A stretch of DNA of 32,017 bases from an uncultured Chlorobiaceae bacterium (GTDB lineage: Bacteria > Bacteroidota > Chlorobiia > Chlorobiales > Chlorobiaceae), in NCBI GenBank assembly GCA_903839405.1, contig CAIMCD010000040.1, forward strand, positions 1 through 32,017, written 5' to 3'. Below, piece by piece: positions 8,955-18,100 of this stretch. Within the stretch, counting starts at the first letter, position 1. Each line of letters begins with the position of its first letter. The notes beneath the pieces were generated by a model. That model saw only the letters and a program-made list of their open reading frames with translations, was not told where the DNA came from and searched no databases. Both the position numbers and the translations under genes were made by a program.

Positions 8955-9028
8955 TCGGCGTAGCGGGATTTGAACCCACGACCCCTTCCACCCCAAGGAA
9001 GTGCGCTACCAAGCTGCGCTATACGCCG
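8955..9028 (-). tRNA. tRNA-Pro (anticodon GGG)
   Basis: A complete cloverleaf is readable on the minus strand. The acceptor stem CGGCGTA pairs perfectly with TACGCCG, followed by discriminator A. The D arm contains AGCTTGGTAGC, the anticodon stem CTTCC/GGAAG encloses the loop TTGGGGT with anticodon GGG, and the T arm contains GTGGGTTCAAATCCCGC. CCA is not encoded, so it must be added after transcription. The tRNA reads proline codons CCC and CCU. Confidence 0.96.
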
Positions 9029-9375
9029 ATATGATCAGGAAGTGTAGTAATGATAAAAAATTCTGTCAATTATTATAACTTTTTTTTCAGGGAGTTGGCC
9101 CTTTTCTGTCCGCTTTTTGCCGCCCCTTCAGGCTCACGCGGCACACCCTCGACAACTTGTCCACATTTGGCCCACCAATCCACACCATTTGGTCAATTCC
9201 AAAAAGAAATCAAAAAAAAGTCAAAAGAGGCAGAAAAAAGGCTTCATTCTATTTTATAGAAATACTTTAACCGCTAATCAACCCGGTCCGGAGACCCGCC
9301 TCACACCTCAACCGAAGAGTACCGTAATGAGTTATTCAACAAGTTGTCAACAATCCACAAACACCGGGAACCCTC
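9029..9375. other. Intergenic region, no gene seen
   Basis: These 347 bases between tRNA-Pro and the DedA gene hold no convincing coding sequence. They are A/T-rich near 9048-9090 and 9200-9265. Three DnaA-box-like nonamers are present (TTGTCCACA at 9157-9165, CAATCCACA at 9176-9184 and at 9351-9359), each with one or two mismatches to the usual TTATCCACA. I do not call an origin, because the spacing is irregular and no dnaA is near. Confidence 0.6.
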
Positions 9376-10044
9376 TCACCCTTTCCCAAAGCGGTGCTTG
9401 AGGTAGCCTATAGCGGGCGGCATAAGGGAGAGGCCGATGATGGCAAGGAAAATAACCTTTCTGTGCTCCTGCACAAAGGGAAGTTGGCCGATAAAATAAC
9501 CGCCATAACAAAACAATCCTACCCATAAAAGTGCGCCGGTGATGCTGAAGAGGAGAAAACGAGTGTACGACATGGCGCCGATTCCGGCAACAAAGGGGGT
9601 GAAGGTTCTAATGATGGGGATAAAACGGGCAATGATGATAGTCTTGCCGCCATGTTTTTCAAAAAACTGATGGGTTCTCTGAAGATGTTCGGGATTAAAA
9701 AAGCGGGATTTCTGGTAGCTGAACACCTTGGGCCCGATCTTGCGACCGATCAGGTAGTTGAGGTTATCGCCCGTGAGAGCAGCCGCAACAAAAACTCCGA
9801 AAAGCAGGAGCGGGTCAAGCGATGAAGCGGGCATTGAGGCAAGGGAGCCGGCCGCAAAGAGCAGGGAGTCGCCCGGCAGAAACGGGGTAACCACAAGACC
9901 GGTTTCGCAGAAAACAATAAGAAAAAGAATACCGTAGACCCAGATGCCGTAGTGTGCGGCCAGAAGCTGAAGATGGATATCGATATGCAGGATAAAATCA
10001 ACCAGCGAAGAGAGCGCTCCGGTCAGGGAATAATCCATTGTCAT
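9376..10044 (-). CDS. DedA-family membrane protein
   Basis: The product is about 222 residues with several hydrophobic helices: YGIWVYGILFLIVFCETGLV, then PLLLFGVFVAAALTGDNLNY, then FLLFSITGALLWVGLFCYGG and VIFLAIIGLSL. DedA (SNARE-associated / VTT-domain) hallmarks are clear: the E-T-G-L-V...PFLPGDSLLFAAG block with a re-entrant loop, GDNLNYLIGRKIG, and FGKHGGKT-like EKHGGKTIIIARFIPIIRTF with the conserved arginines. Family members act as lipid scramblases or transporters in the inner membrane, for example undecaprenyl-phosphate recycling. The start is uncertain: ATGs at 10044 and 10038 are both reasonable, and a TTG at 10083 would add a hydrophobic extension without a ribosome-binding site. 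Confidence 0.88.
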   Translation of the reverse strand: MTMDYSLTGALSSLVDFILHIDIHLQLLAAHYGIWVYGILFLIVFCETGLVVTPFLPGDSLLFAAGSLASMPASSLDPLLLFGVFVAAALTGDNLNYLIGRKIGPKVFSYQKSRFFNPEHLQRTHQFFEKHGGKTIIIARFIPIIRTFTPFVAGIGAMSYTRFLLFSITGALLWVGLFCYGGYFIGQLPFVQEHRKVIFLAIIGLSLMPPAIGYLKHRFGKG

Positions 10045-10221
10045 GAGGTCGGTTAAAAAAATAACAGGGCTACGAGCCACCAAAGCGAAGTAATGTACTC
10101 ATTGAGGCTGAGAGTAGCAAAACCGCACCCTTCGCCTGCAAGGGAGGGTGGAAAGGCTGAAGAAAAATATTATTGTTATATTAAGCGTTCTGTTTCAGAA
10201 AAAAACAAGGTGCAACCATCA

Positions 10222-11127
10222 ATGAGTTATTTAGCCTCACTCCGCTGCAAGCTCTACTATGAAGACAGTGCAGAGCTTGACCCGTCAGGCAAAAACAAGC
10301 CCGCCGTGCTCTTTGTCAACGGCTGGGCCATCTCCTCCCGCTACTGGAAACCACTGGTGGAGAAGCTTTCAGCGCACTATCGCCTGATTACCTACGATCA
10401 GAGCGGAACGGGTAAAACCGTCATCAAGGGCCACAAGCCGGACTTTACCATTCAGGGTTTTGCCAATGAAGCCGGAGAGCTGATTGAGCATCTCGGACTC
10501 CAGAACACAAGAAACCTCCATATTGTCGGCCACTCCATGGGCGGCATGGTGGCCACCGAACTCTCCCGTCGCTACCCTGATGCGCTGCTCTCAACCACCA
10601 TCATTGCCTGCGGCATTTTCGAGGAGAACGCCATGACCTCTTTTGGCCTCCTCTTTCTTGGCGGATTGATTGATGTTTCGATGAATCTCCGCAATATTTT
10701 TATGGTTGAACCGCTCAGAAGCATGTTCATCAAACGGGCGGCCACCAAGGAGATCCCGAAAGCGTACAGCGATATCATTATTGAGGATTTCACCCAGTCC
10801 GACAAAGAGGCGACCAACGCCGTCGGCCACCTCTCCATTGATCCTGAAGTGTTGAGGGCCTATACCCGCCATGTTATTGCAATCCCTTCGCCGGTGCTCT
10901 GCTGTGTCGGGATGGCCGATCATACCATTCCGCCCCAGGGAACCATCACGCTCTATGAACAGCGCAAGGCCAAAACCCCTGCGCCGACTCACCTCTTGAC
11001 CTTCGAGGAGGTCGGTCATCTGCCGATGCTTGAAGAGACTGCACTCTTTGGCGAAGAGCTTGAAAAACATTTTGAATTTGCCGCACAATTTTATAAAAAG
11101 AGTTCGCAAGAAACGACCGGAGGCTGA
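10222..11127 (+). CDS. Alpha/beta-fold hydrolase
   Basis: The product is a cytoplasmic alpha/beta hydrolase of 301 residues. The nucleophile elbow GHSMGG places the catalytic serine at Ser105; Asp233 in GMADHTIPP and His266 in EVGHLPMLE complete a plausible triad. The oxyanion-region motif is VNGWAISSRYW. A cap region lies about residues 130-200. The substrate is unknown, although the MADHTIPP/GHLPMLE pattern is typical of small ester or lactone hydrolases. An upstream extension open from 10093 exists, but the ATG at 10222 has AAGGTG eight bases before it and begins where family homology starts. The gene is divergent from the DedA gene and precedes the PBP gene. Confidence 0.85.
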   Translation: MSYLASLRCKLYYEDSAELDPSGKNKPAVLFVNGWAISSRYWKPLVEKLSAHYRLITYDQSGTGKTVIKGHKPDFTIQGFANEAGELIEHLGLQNTRNLHIVGHSMGGMVATELSRRYPDALLSTTIIACGIFEENAMTSFGLLFLGGLIDVSMNLRNIFMVEPLRSMFIKRAATKEIPKAYSDIIIEDFTQSDKEATNAVGHLSIDPEVLRAYTRHVIAIPSPVLCCVGMADHTIPPQGTITLYEQRKAKTPAPTHLLTFEEVGHLPMLEETALFGEELEKHFEFAAQFYKKSSQETTGG

Positions 11128-11204
11128 AGCAAGCTCCGGACGCCTGATAAGATGATTACCGTTCTGAGCGCTACGAACAAACTTTAAGATCTTAACTTGT
11201 TACT

Positions 11205-13463
11205 GTGAGTAAAACATCTACCAAAAGCCTGATTTTTCTCTTTGCAACCCTCTTCGCTCTCTGGCTGACTCCCACAACGGCCTCGGCGATGAGCGCTTTT
11301 CTTGGCCTGCCAAGCCTTGAAGAGCTTGAAAATCCCAACCCTGAACTTGCCTCGCTGGTCTACTCTGAGGATGGCGTGCTCCTGCACAAGTTCTTTCTGA
11401 AAAACCGTACCTTTGTCCCTCTCAAATCAATCCCCCGATCAACGCGCTACGCCCTTATTGCTACAGAAGATGTAGCTTTTTACCAGCACTGGGGAGTTGA
11501 CCTCCGCCGCTTAGCGCTGGTTATGGGTGAAAATATCCTGAAGGGCCGCACCCGCTGGCATGGAGCAAGCACCATTACCCAGCAGCTTGCCAAGAACCTC
11601 TACCTGACTCAGGAAAGAACGGTCACCCGAAAGGTCAAGGAGTTTGTCACGGCCATCCAGCTTGAGAAAACCTATACAAAAGACGAGATTCTGGCGCTCT
11701 ATCTCAATACGGTCTATTTCGGCTCCGGTGCCTATGGCATTGAGGCGGCGGCCCAGACCTATTTCGGCAAATCGGCCTACCTGCTTACCCTGCCTGAAAG
11801 TGCAACCTTGATTGCAACCCTGAGAAATCCGACCGCCTACAACCCGGCCAAAAACCCGGAAGCCTCCATCGGCCGGCGGAACCTGATTATCTCCCTGATG
11901 GAGAAAGAGAACTTCATTACACCCCAGCAGGCGGCAGCCGCAAAAAGGAGCCAACTGGTACTGAAGTACACTCCGGTGAGCCATCAGGGTCTTGCCCCTT
12001 ACTTTACCGAATATGTGCGCCAGACCGTCAAGCCCACCTCGATGCTCGGCAACATCGACCTCTACCGCGACGGCCTGAGCATCCAGACAACGCTTGACAG
12101 CCGGATGCAGAACTATGCACAGCAGGCGGCGGCCGAACATCTGGCCACGCTGCAGGCCGAGTTCGACCGCTCCTGGAGATGGAGTGAAGAGCTGAAAAAC
12201 CAGATGATCCGCGAAAGCACCCGTTTTAAAGAGCTATTGGAGGATGGGGTCTCGGACGCACAGGCCATGGCGCAAATCAAGGCCGACAAGGTGTGGGTGA
12301 ATGATCTGCTACGTTCCAAAACCAGAATACAGGTAGCCCTGGTAGCCATCGACCCGACCAATGGCCACGTCAAGGCATGGGTGGGAGGCAACAACTTCGC
12401 GCCCGATGACTTCAAATACCAGTTCGACCATGTCTGGCAGGCAAAGCGCCAGCCGGGTTCAACCTTCAAGCCCTTTGTCTATACCGCCGCTATCGACAAG
12501 GGTCTTCCGGCAAACTTCCGGGTGCTTGACCAGCCGCTTGCCCTCAAGAGCGGCAACGGCATCTGGTCGCCAAGAAACTCCGACGGCTCGTCGGGCGGCA
12601 TGACCACCCTGCGCGCAGCCCTGAGCCGCTCGCTGAACCAGGTGACCGTACGGCTGGCCTACGAGCAACTCTCAACCACGGAAATCATCAGTTTTGCACG
12701 GCGCATGGGCATCACCTCTGCTTTGGAGCCAAACCTCTCCATCGCCCTTGGAACCTCGGTGGTCACCCCACTGGAGCTTGCCGGGGCATTTTCAACCTTT
12801 GCCAATAACGGCATCTGGAACGAACCGGTCTCCATCCTCAAGGTTGAGGACAAGCATAACCGTCTCATCTCATCCTACACCCCAAACCGCCATTTTGCCA
12901 TCGACTCCACCACCAACTTCGTGATGGTCTCGATGCTGAAGGATGTCATCAACAAGGGCACCGGCGCGGCCGTCCGTGGCCGTTACGGCTTTGACATGGA
13001 GGCGGCCGGAAAAACCGGTACGACCCAGAGCATGCGCGATGCCTGGTTTGCCGGATTCACTCCCCAGCTTGTCGCCATTGTCTGGACCGGGTTTGATGAT
13101 GAACGCGTCAAGTTCACCTCGATGCAGTACGGCCAGGGCGCAAAAGCCGCGCTTCCGATCTGGGCCGGATTCATGAAACGCTGTTACAACGACCGCACCC
13201 TGAAGCTGCAGAACCGCTATTTCCATATTCCGGAAACCGTGATTGCCATGCCGATCTCCAACCAGACCAACACCCCGTCGGAGTTGATCGGCAACAGTGT
13301 CTATATTGAGTACTACACCCCGAAAGGCTTTAAATACTATCAATCCCATTCATCACAGTTGACGGGCGAAACCGGTGCTCCAGCAGACTCTTCCGGCGCC
13401 AACAGCGGTAATCCGTTAAATCCGCCTCCGGCAGAAAACCCTAAACAGGAGTGGGGCTTCTGA
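11205..13463 (+). CDS. Class A penicillin-binding protein (PBP1A family)
   Basis: This bifunctional peptidoglycan synthase has 752 residues. Residues 8-28 form a hydrophobic signal-anchor or export segment. The glycosyltransferase (GT51) domain shows [13 protein letters not shown] with the catalytic Glu88, then [15 protein letters not shown] and [20 protein letters not shown]. The transpeptidase domain shows the SxxK motif with Ser419 (PGSTFKPF), SxN at Ser476-Asn478 (RSLNQ) and KTGT at 603-606. All catalytic motifs are intact, so it should both polymerise glycan strands and cross-link peptides at the periplasmic face of the inner membrane. The start is a GTG with a weak ribosome-binding site; the next internal ATG at residue 29 would cut off the anchor. 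It ends 35 bases before guaA, which suggests co-transcription. Confidence 0.93.
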   Translation: MSKTSTKSLIFLFATLFALWLTPTTASAMSAFLGLPSLEELENPNPELASLVYSEDGVLLHKFFLKNRTFVPLKSIPRSTRYALIATEDVAFYQHWGVDLRRLALVMGENILKGRTRWHGASTITQQLAKNLYLTQERTVTRKVKEFVTAIQLEKTYTKDEILALYLNTVYFGSGAYGIEAAAQTYFGKSAYLLTLPESATLIATLRNPTAYNPAKNPEASIGRRNLIISLMEKENFITPQQAAAAKRSQLVLKYTPVSHQGLAPYFTEYVRQTVKPTSMLGNIDLYRDGLSIQTTLDSRMQNYAQQAAAEHLATLQAEFDRSWRWSEELKNQMIRESTRFKELLEDGVSDAQAMAQIKADKVWVNDLLRSKTRIQVALVAIDPTNGHVKAWVGGNNFAPDDFKYQFDHVWQAKRQPGSTFKPFVYTAAIDKGLPANFRVLDQPLALKSGNGIWSPRNSDGSSGGMTTLRAALSRSLNQVTVRLAYEQLSTTEIISFARRMGITSALEPNLSIALGTSVVTPLELAGAFSTFANNGIWNEPVSILKVEDKHNRLISSYTPNRHFAIDSTTNFVMVSMLKDVINKGTGAAVRGRYGFDMEAAGKTGTTQSMRDAWFAGFTPQLVAIVWTGFDDERVKFTSMQYGQGAKAALPIWAGFMKRCYNDRTLKLQNRYFHIPETVIAMPISNQTNTPSELIGNSVYIEYYTPKGFKYYQSHSSQLTGETGAPADSSGANSGNPLNPPPAENPKQEWGF

Positions 13464-13498
13464 TATTCCCCTTACCATTAACACACAACCGCTTTTAT

Positions 13499-15040
13499 AT
13501 GCAATCGGTCTTGGTTCTTGATTTTGGATCGCAATACACACAGTTGATCGCCCGCCGTATCCGTGAACTGGGCATCTACTCGGAAATTCTCCCCTATAAT
13601 ACCACACCGGAGAGCATCAGGGAGCACGGCCCCAGGGCTATCATCCTTTCAGGTGGCCCCACAAGCGTTTATGGAGAGTCGGCCATTCTGCCCGACGAGG
13701 GAATTTTTGCCCTCGGCATTCCCATCCTCGGCATCTGCTACGGCCTGCAGGCCATCGCCAAACACTTTGGCGGAGAGGTGGCCAGTGCCGCAAAGCACGA
13801 ATTTGGTCGCTCGAAGATTCTGGTGGAGCATAGCAACGAGCAGGAGAGCCTCCTCTTCCGCAACATCCCCGACTCCGATGTCTGGATGAGCCACGGCGAC
13901 AAGGTTGTCCGGATGCCTGAAGGGTTCAGGGTTACGGCAAGCAGCGAAAACTCCGAGATGTGCGCCATTGAGAGCTGTGGCAACAAGGCAGCCCTGAAGG
14001 TCTACGGCCTGCAGTTTCACCCCGAGGTGCAGCACACCCTCTACGGCAAACAACTGCTCTCGAATTTTCTGATCGATATTGCGGGCATCGAGCCCGACTG
14101 GTCGTCCAAAAGCTTTATTGAGCACCAGATCGAGGAGATCCGCCGCAAGGCCGGCAGCGATACGGTCATCTGCGGCATCAGCGGCGGGGTGGACTCAACC
14201 GTGGCCTCCGTTCTGGTAGGCCAGGCCATCGGCAAGCAACTCCACTGTGTATTTGTTGATAACGGCCTCCTGAGAAAAAATGAGGCTGAAAAAGTGATGA
14301 GCTTTCTCGGCACACTCGGCCTGCGCGTCTCTCTGGTTGATGCCTCCGACCTCTTTCTGAAACGCCTGAAAGGGGTTGCCTCTCCTGAAAAGAAGCGCAA
14401 AATCATTGGCCGCACCTTTATCCAGGTTTTCGAGGAGCAGATGCAGCAGGAGAAATTTCTGGTGCAGGGCACCCTCTACCCCGATGTTATTGAGAGCGTG
14501 AGCGTTAAGGGGCCGTCAGAAACCATCAAGTCGCACCATAATGTGGGCGGACTACCGAAACGCATGAAGCTCAAGCTCATTGAACCGTTGCGCGAGCTCT
14601 TCAAGGATGAGGTGCGGGCCGTGGGACGTGAACTTGGTATTGCGGAAGATATCCTGATGCGCCACCCCTTCCCCGGCCCCGGCCTCGCCGTCAGGGTGCT
14701 CGGCTCACTCACCAAAGAGCGGCTGGATATCCTGCGCGAAGCGGACGAAATTTTTATTGATGAGCTGAAATCAAGCGGCCTCTACAGCAAGGTTTGGCAG
14801 GCGTTTGCCGTGCTGCTGCCGGTGCAGTCGGTTGGCGTGATGGGCGACAAGCGCACCTACGAAAATGTGCTGGCTCTCCGGGCCGTGGAATCCACCGACG
14901 GCATGACCGCCGACTGGGCACCGCTTCCACACGACTTTCTGGCCCGCGTCTCAAACCGCATCATCAACGAAGTGCGCGGCATCAACCGGGTCGCCTACGA
15001 CATCTCATCCAAACCACCCGCGACAATCGAGTGGGAATAA
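13499..15040 (+). CDS. guaA: GMP synthase (glutamine-hydrolysing)
   Basis: The enzyme makes GMP from XMP, ATP and glutamine in the cytoplasm. The protein has 513 residues, the normal length. The class I glutaminase domain has its nucleophile at Cys80 (LGICYGLQ) and the His174-Glu176 pair (FHPEV). The ATP pyrophosphatase domain has the PP-loop SGGVDST at 228-234. The C-terminal dimerisation domain includes the family blocks [14 protein letters not shown] and [13 protein letters not shown], and the protein ends in TIEWE as expected. A GTG at 13451 would add 16 unrelated residues overlapping the PBP gene; the ATG at 13499 matches the family start [16 protein letters not shown] strong hairpin follows the stop. 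Confidence 0.97.
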   Translation: MQSVLVLDFGSQYTQLIARRIRELGIYSEILPYNTTPESIREHGPRAIILSGGPTSVYGESAILPDEGIFALGIPILGICYGLQAIAKHFGGEVASAAKHEFGRSKILVEHSNEQESLLFRNIPDSDVWMSHGDKVVRMPEGFRVTASSENSEMCAIESCGNKAALKVYGLQFHPEVQHTLYGKQLLSNFLIDIAGIEPDWSSKSFIEHQIEEIRRKAGSDTVICGISGGVDSTVASVLVGQAIGKQLHCVFVDNGLLRKNEAEKVMSFLGTLGLRVSLVDASDLFLKRLKGVASPEKKRKIIGRTFIQVFEEQMQQEKFLVQGTLYPDVIESVSVKGPSETIKSHHNVGGLPKRMKLKLIEPLRELFKDEVRAVGRELGIAEDILMRHPFPGPGLAVRVLGSLTKERLDILREADEIFIDELKSSGLYSKVWQAFAVLLPVQSVGVMGDKRTYENVLALRAVESTDGMTADWAPLPHDFLARVSNRIINEVRGINRVAYDISSKPPATIEWE

Positions 15041-15047
15041 CCGTCTT

Positions 15048-15095
15048 GCAGTGCGAACGTTGGCACCATGCTGAATGAATCAACGTTCGCGCTGC
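15048..15095 (+). terminator. Long hairpin after guaA, probable transcript end
   Basis: Positions 15048-15062 (GCAGTGCGAACGTTG) and 15081-15093 plus two more bases form a 15-bp stem with a single G-T wobble, closing an 18-base loop. It starts 8 bases after the guaA stop codon. No T tract follows, so it is either a factor-dependent terminator or an RNA-stabilising 3' end. Confidence 0.6.
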
Positions 15096-15185
15096 TACAA
15101 GCCGAAAGCAGCTTTGGAAAAATAAAAACCTGCCGCCTGTCTTTAGCCGCCCGCAGAGTCGTGCCCCGTCGCGATAAGTGGATGA

Positions 15186-15716
15186 TTATACCTGTCTCAA
15201 CTCTTCGAATAACGATTCAAATATTCCATGGATTTGAAGCATATGATTTGAATTCAATCGGATTCTTCGTCCAAAGAGCGCATCCTTTATATTTAGGTTT
15301 TTGAGAGCGGCTTCAGCTTTAGGTATTAGCTTGGTCTCAACTAACCCTCCATAGCTATGTACGAAAGTGTTTCTGATTTCGTAAACAGCCGTGAAGCGAT
15401 CCCAATTTCGTATTTTCCCGAAGTCGATCCGTTTTGATCTGGACAGATACTTCTGTAATCGTTTTAATCCTTGACCGGCAAGATCATCGACCTTGAACTG
15501 GTGTCGCGACTCCTCTTCTTCAGCAAGCTCAAACAATCGGCTTTCAACTAACGCACAGAGACCGACCACGATTAAAAGAGCTCGATTGCTTAAACCAATT
15601 CCAAAATGCGTTAAGTTGCCAACAGAGGATGGGTCTTTTCTAAACGCCTCATCCTTCGCCGCTATGTCTTTAATCTCACCTCCGTAGGCATTCAACTCGT
15701 GCCAATATATATCCAT
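15186..15716 (-). CDS. HEPN-like hypothetical protein
   Basis: This helical 176-residue protein carries the motif RNTFVH (R-x4-H) in the segment YEIRNTFVHSYGG, the signature of HEPN domains, many of which are ribonucleases of toxin-antitoxin and defence systems. A hydrophobic helix ALLIVVGLCALVESRLFEL precedes an acidic stretch LAEEEESRHQF. The resemblance is closest to the MAE_28990/MAE_18760-like HEPN group, but I assign this only by pattern. The gene is convergent with guaA and separated from it by a hairpin. No adjacent antitoxin such as an MNT nucleotidyltransferase is visible, so a lone HEPN domain with another role is possible. AGGA lies about eight bases upstream of the ATG. Confidence 0.6.
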   Translation of the reverse strand: MDIYWHELNAYGGEIKDIAAKDEAFRKDPSSVGNLTHFGIGLSNRALLIVVGLCALVESRLFELAEEEESRHQFKVDDLAGQGLKRLQKYLSRSKRIDFGKIRNWDRFTAVYEIRNTFVHSYGGLVETKLIPKAEAALKNLNIKDALFGRRIRLNSNHMLQIHGIFESLFEELRQV

Positions 15717-16101
15717 ATCTGTATCCTACCTGACACTGTTAGACTGACCTACCTGATTCAGAAAAAACAAACAGCTTCTTTTTGGGAATCCGCATTCATC
15801 GTTTCTTTTGAGTCATAGGCGGACTCGTCAAATGAATCGACTACTTCAATATATGCAATATGTTACGGTCATCGCAAACGCCAAGCAAACCTAATTCCCC
15901 CGTTAAAAACCGTGGACTGAGAAATGACCGTCTGCCATTGCATCCTCATCCATTCCAGGGGCACGGCATGCCGTGCCCTTACAGCGTATCATCCAACCAC
16001 ACGCAACTATCGAGCGGGAATAAAGGTGACGACCGGAATTTTTTTCATGGCTGGCTGGTTTGTATGAGGAGCAAAACCCCATAAAATAAAAGAGATTAAC
16101 C
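15717..16101. other. Intergenic region with a palindromic repeat
   Basis: No gene is seen in these 385 bases. The notable element is a 20-bp perfect palindrome at 15959-15978, annotated separately. The rest is A/T-rich toward the HEPN gene. The last bases carry AAGAGA, a weak ribosome-binding site for the rhodanese gene. Confidence 0.6.
15957..15985. repeat. Short palindromic repeat, GGGGCAC...GTGCCCTTACA type
   Basis: The core GGGCACGGCATGCCGTGCCC at 15959-15978 is a perfect 20-bp palindrome and is followed by TTACA. Two related imperfect palindromes ending in CCCCTACA occur at 25184-25250. Together they look like members of a small dispersed repeat family. Confidence 0.6.
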
Positions 16102-16563
16102 ATGCCTTTAAGCACCAAGTCAGGATTGCCACTGCGGGGAACACTGTTCGCTTTGCTTATGCTCTTGCTTTCAAGCATTTCGCCTGCCGTATCTCCGCTC
16201 CATGCGGCTGCACCGGCGGCTCTCGGGAAGGATGAGTCCGGCGAACTCACTCTCGCTGCCACCAAAGCCCTTTTTGACGCGCATTCGGCATACTTTGTGG
16301 ATGCGCGTTCCGAGTATGCCTTTTACGTTTCGCATATCAAAGGAGCCCACTCCCTTTCCGAGAGCCGGTTTGACGAGCAGTTTGCGGATTTCAGGCAAAA
16401 AAATTCCATTGAAACCCCTATTGTGGTCTATTGCGCCGAGCCGAGTTGCGGCAAGGCCCGGCATGTGGCTGAAAAGCTTAAGAAAAACGGGTACAGGAAC
16501 GTCAGGGTTTTTACCGGCGGAATCATCGAATGGTCTCATGCAGGCTTCCCGATGGAGGGATGA
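16102..16563 (+). CDS. Exported rhodanese-like protein
   Basis: The protein has 153 residues with a Sec signal peptide at about residues 1-37, including FALLMLLLSSISPAVSPLHAAA, so it acts in the periplasm. The rest is a single rhodanese domain. Its opening strand has FVDARSEYAFYVSHIKGAHSL, a classic rhodanese start, and the active-site loop VVYCAEPSCGKAR carries the cysteine expected to hold persulfide sulfur. The domain closes with VFTGGIIEWSHAGFPMEG. A sulfur-trafficking role would suit a sulfur-oxidising phototroph, which is inference. It lies 60 bases upstream of the MauE/DoxX gene on the same strand; together they resemble a periplasmic thiol/sulfur module. Confidence 0.88.
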   Translation: MPLSTKSGLPLRGTLFALLMLLLSSISPAVSPLHAAAPAALGKDESGELTLAATKALFDAHSAYFVDARSEYAFYVSHIKGAHSLSESRFDEQFADFRQKNSIETPIVVYCAEPSCGKARHVAEKLKKNGYRNVRVFTGGIIEWSHAGFPMEG

Positions 16564-16623
16564 GCTTGTTTGAATGAAAAGCCTTGCGGAAGAAGCAATA
16601 AACCAGGAAACACCAGAACGCCT

Positions 16624-17088
16624 ATGAAGAGGATCGCCTTTCCATCACCACTTATCACCACCCTGAGGGTGATGCTCGGCGCGCTCTTTATTATTTCGGG
16701 AGGTGAAAAACTCCTCGACCTGAAGTTTTTCAGTCTGGTCATTGCGGAATACCAGATTCTGCCCGCACTTGTCATCCCCACCGTGGCGCTTTTCGTCTCC
16801 CTTTGTGAACTGCTCTGCGGCACCATGCTGCTTTTCGACCTCTTTTCGCGGATCACGGCCTCGATCATGCTCGCCATGATGGCGCTCTTCATCGCCGCCA
16901 TGACCAACAATCTCGTGAGGGGACTTGAGCATGAGTGCGGCTGCTTCGAGTTTCTCTCCCAATGGTACGGACTGAAAGAGGAGATCGGTATCGGCCCGAT
17001 TCTCCGCGACATCCTCTTTTTCATCCTCCTACTGCCGGTCGCACTGCTTGGCAGCAACAGGATTCCCTGGAAAAAGGAGCAGGGTTGA
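16624..17088 (+). CDS. MauE/DoxX-family redox membrane protein
   Basis: This integral membrane protein of about 154 residues has four hydrophobic helices: LRVMLGALFIISGGEKLLDL, LVIPTVALFVSLCELLCGTM, ASIMLAMMALFIAAM and ILFFILLLPVALLG. It matches the MauE/DoxX-like family. The short CxC in HECGCFEF between helices three and four is typical of MauE-type members linked to thiol-disulfide chemistry. The family is thought to pass electrons across the inner membrane to periplasmic redox proteins. The neighbouring exported rhodanese supports a sulfur or thiol role. A TTG at 16570 would add 18 hydrophilic residues; the ATG at 16624 begins at MKRIAFPS and is preferred. Confidence 0.8.
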   Translation: MKRIAFPSPLITTLRVMLGALFIISGGEKLLDLKFFSLVIAEYQILPALVIPTVALFVSLCELLCGTMLLFDLFSRITASIMLAMMALFIAAMTNNLVRGLEHECGCFEFLSQWYGLKEEIGIGPILRDILFFILLLPVALLGSNRIPWKKEQG

Positions 17089-17144
17089 ACGGATTTTTTT
17101 TATACGATGGTGACCTCATAGACGTGGGCGCCTCCGGTTCGAAC

Positions 17145-17429
17145 CTACGACTGAAAACTAACATGTGGCTTGACCCCCAAAACAGCTCCGACCCGACGAA
17201 GAAATGCCAGACTGACGTTTCTGTACGTTCCAGATTCCAAACGGGAAATCGCAGCCTGTGACGTATGTGCCTGACGCGCAAGTTCTTTTTGAGTCATACC
17301 GGCATTCAAACGGAGATGGATAATCTCTTTGGCAACGTCGAAATCCTCGTGGAGTGCTTCATATTCTTTTTTGAAATCTTCATCTTTGAGATTCTCTGCA
17401 AGCAGGTCATCAAAATTGGTTGTCTTCAT
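17145..17429 (-). CDS. HigA/XRE-family antitoxin
   Basis: The 94-residue protein has an acidic N-terminal extension (FDDLLAENLKDEDFKKEY) and an XRE helix-turn-helix at about residues 38-85: IIHLRLNAGMTQKELARQA, HTSQAAISRLESG, then VSLAFLRRVGAVLGVK. This is the standard antitoxin of type II HigBA modules, where it binds the toxin and represses its own operon. GAGGAG lies eight bases before the ATG. Immediately upstream is the remnant of its toxin gene, whose C-terminal reading frame stops in an ATGA overlap with this start. The antitoxin is complete, so it is now an orphan and may persist as a plain regulator. Confidence 0.85.
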   Translation of the reverse strand: MKTTNFDDLLAENLKDEDFKKEYEALHEDFDVAKEIIHLRLNAGMTQKELARQAHTSQAAISRLESGTYRNVSLAFLRRVGAVLGVKPHVSFQS

Positions 17430-17586
17430 TGCGTCATCTCCTCAATAAAAATCTTTCGTAATTTTTGAGCCTTCTCAATTTCACCCTGATCTGTTTTCAT
17501 CTCTTTTTTAATGTAGCCCGAAGTTTAGGGGAGAGCGAGCGTATGAACTCCACTGCTGGCGGCATTACTTCAACATGGTATTTCAT
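17426..17586 (-). pseudogene. HigB/Gp49-type toxin with internal deletion
   Basis: From the ATG at 17584-17586, 28 codons read like the N-terminus of a phage Gp49/HigB-type toxin (MKYHVEVMPPAVEFIRSL, then KLRATLKK). The frame then meets AGA TGA. In the -1 frame, directly after the lysine codons, the sequence continues as EMKTDQGEIEKAQKLRKIF and ends with TGA overlapping the antitoxin ATG. That segment matches the family's C-terminal KKTQKTPKxEIEKAxKLRK. The middle, about 45-60 residues holding the catalytic surface, is missing. The junction is a run of six A bases coding for lysines, which suggests deletion between two A-rich lysine stretches. The sequence A AAA AAG in frame is also a known -1 slippery heptamer, but a 53-residue product without the core would not be an active toxin. 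Confidence 0.75.
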
Positions 17587-18066
17587 GCAGCAAATATACC
17601 ATATTTGATATCTTTGCGCAACTTTTCATGCAGGGAGAGTACACCGGGCAGCTCAAAGCGTGTATAGGTGGCTTACTTCCAGGCAACGAAGCCTGTCGGA
17701 ACTTGGCTTGCGGGAGTGAATGCTGTACTCCGCGCTCTCGGATATCAGGATTTCTGTCTGAGGAGTGTTCAGGGAGTTCATCCCTTTTACTCTTTGGAGC
17801 GCTTGAAGATATTGCGGTTTGACCATTTGGAGCGGGACTGCCGGGCAGGGCAGGTAATTGTCATTTGGCCATGCGCCCTATTCGGAGAGTCGGACAGTTG
17901 AGAGCTGCATTGATAGAGATTTCTTTAGCTACTGAACCACGAAGTCTTCCCCCTACAAAGTGCTTGGCGAAAGAGTCGTGGAACTCTCGGAATATCACTG
18001 CAAGTTGGTTAGTGTCAAGGAAGGCTAACACTGGTTTATGGCAACAAGTTTATGATTACAGTCGCG
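17587..18066. other. Region without a recognisable gene, 3' side of the intron remnant
   Basis: These 480 bases lie between the toxin remnant and the group II intron remnant. Short open frames exist on both strands, such as 17668-17901 on the plus strand, but none resembles a family I know and all are interrupted. A small inverted repeat GTTAG...CTAAC occurs at about 18013-18034. The region may be decayed mobile or cassette DNA; I see no attC, insertion-sequence end or promoter that I can defend. Confidence 0.5.
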
Positions 18067-18100
18067 GTAGGGATACCGGTTACCCGGCACCCCCCGCATA

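Noticed and set aside
9029..9375. Possible replication origin from DnaA-box-like nonamers
   Set aside because: No nonamer is a perfect match, spacing is irregular, and no dnaA, dnaN or GC-skew information supports an origin.
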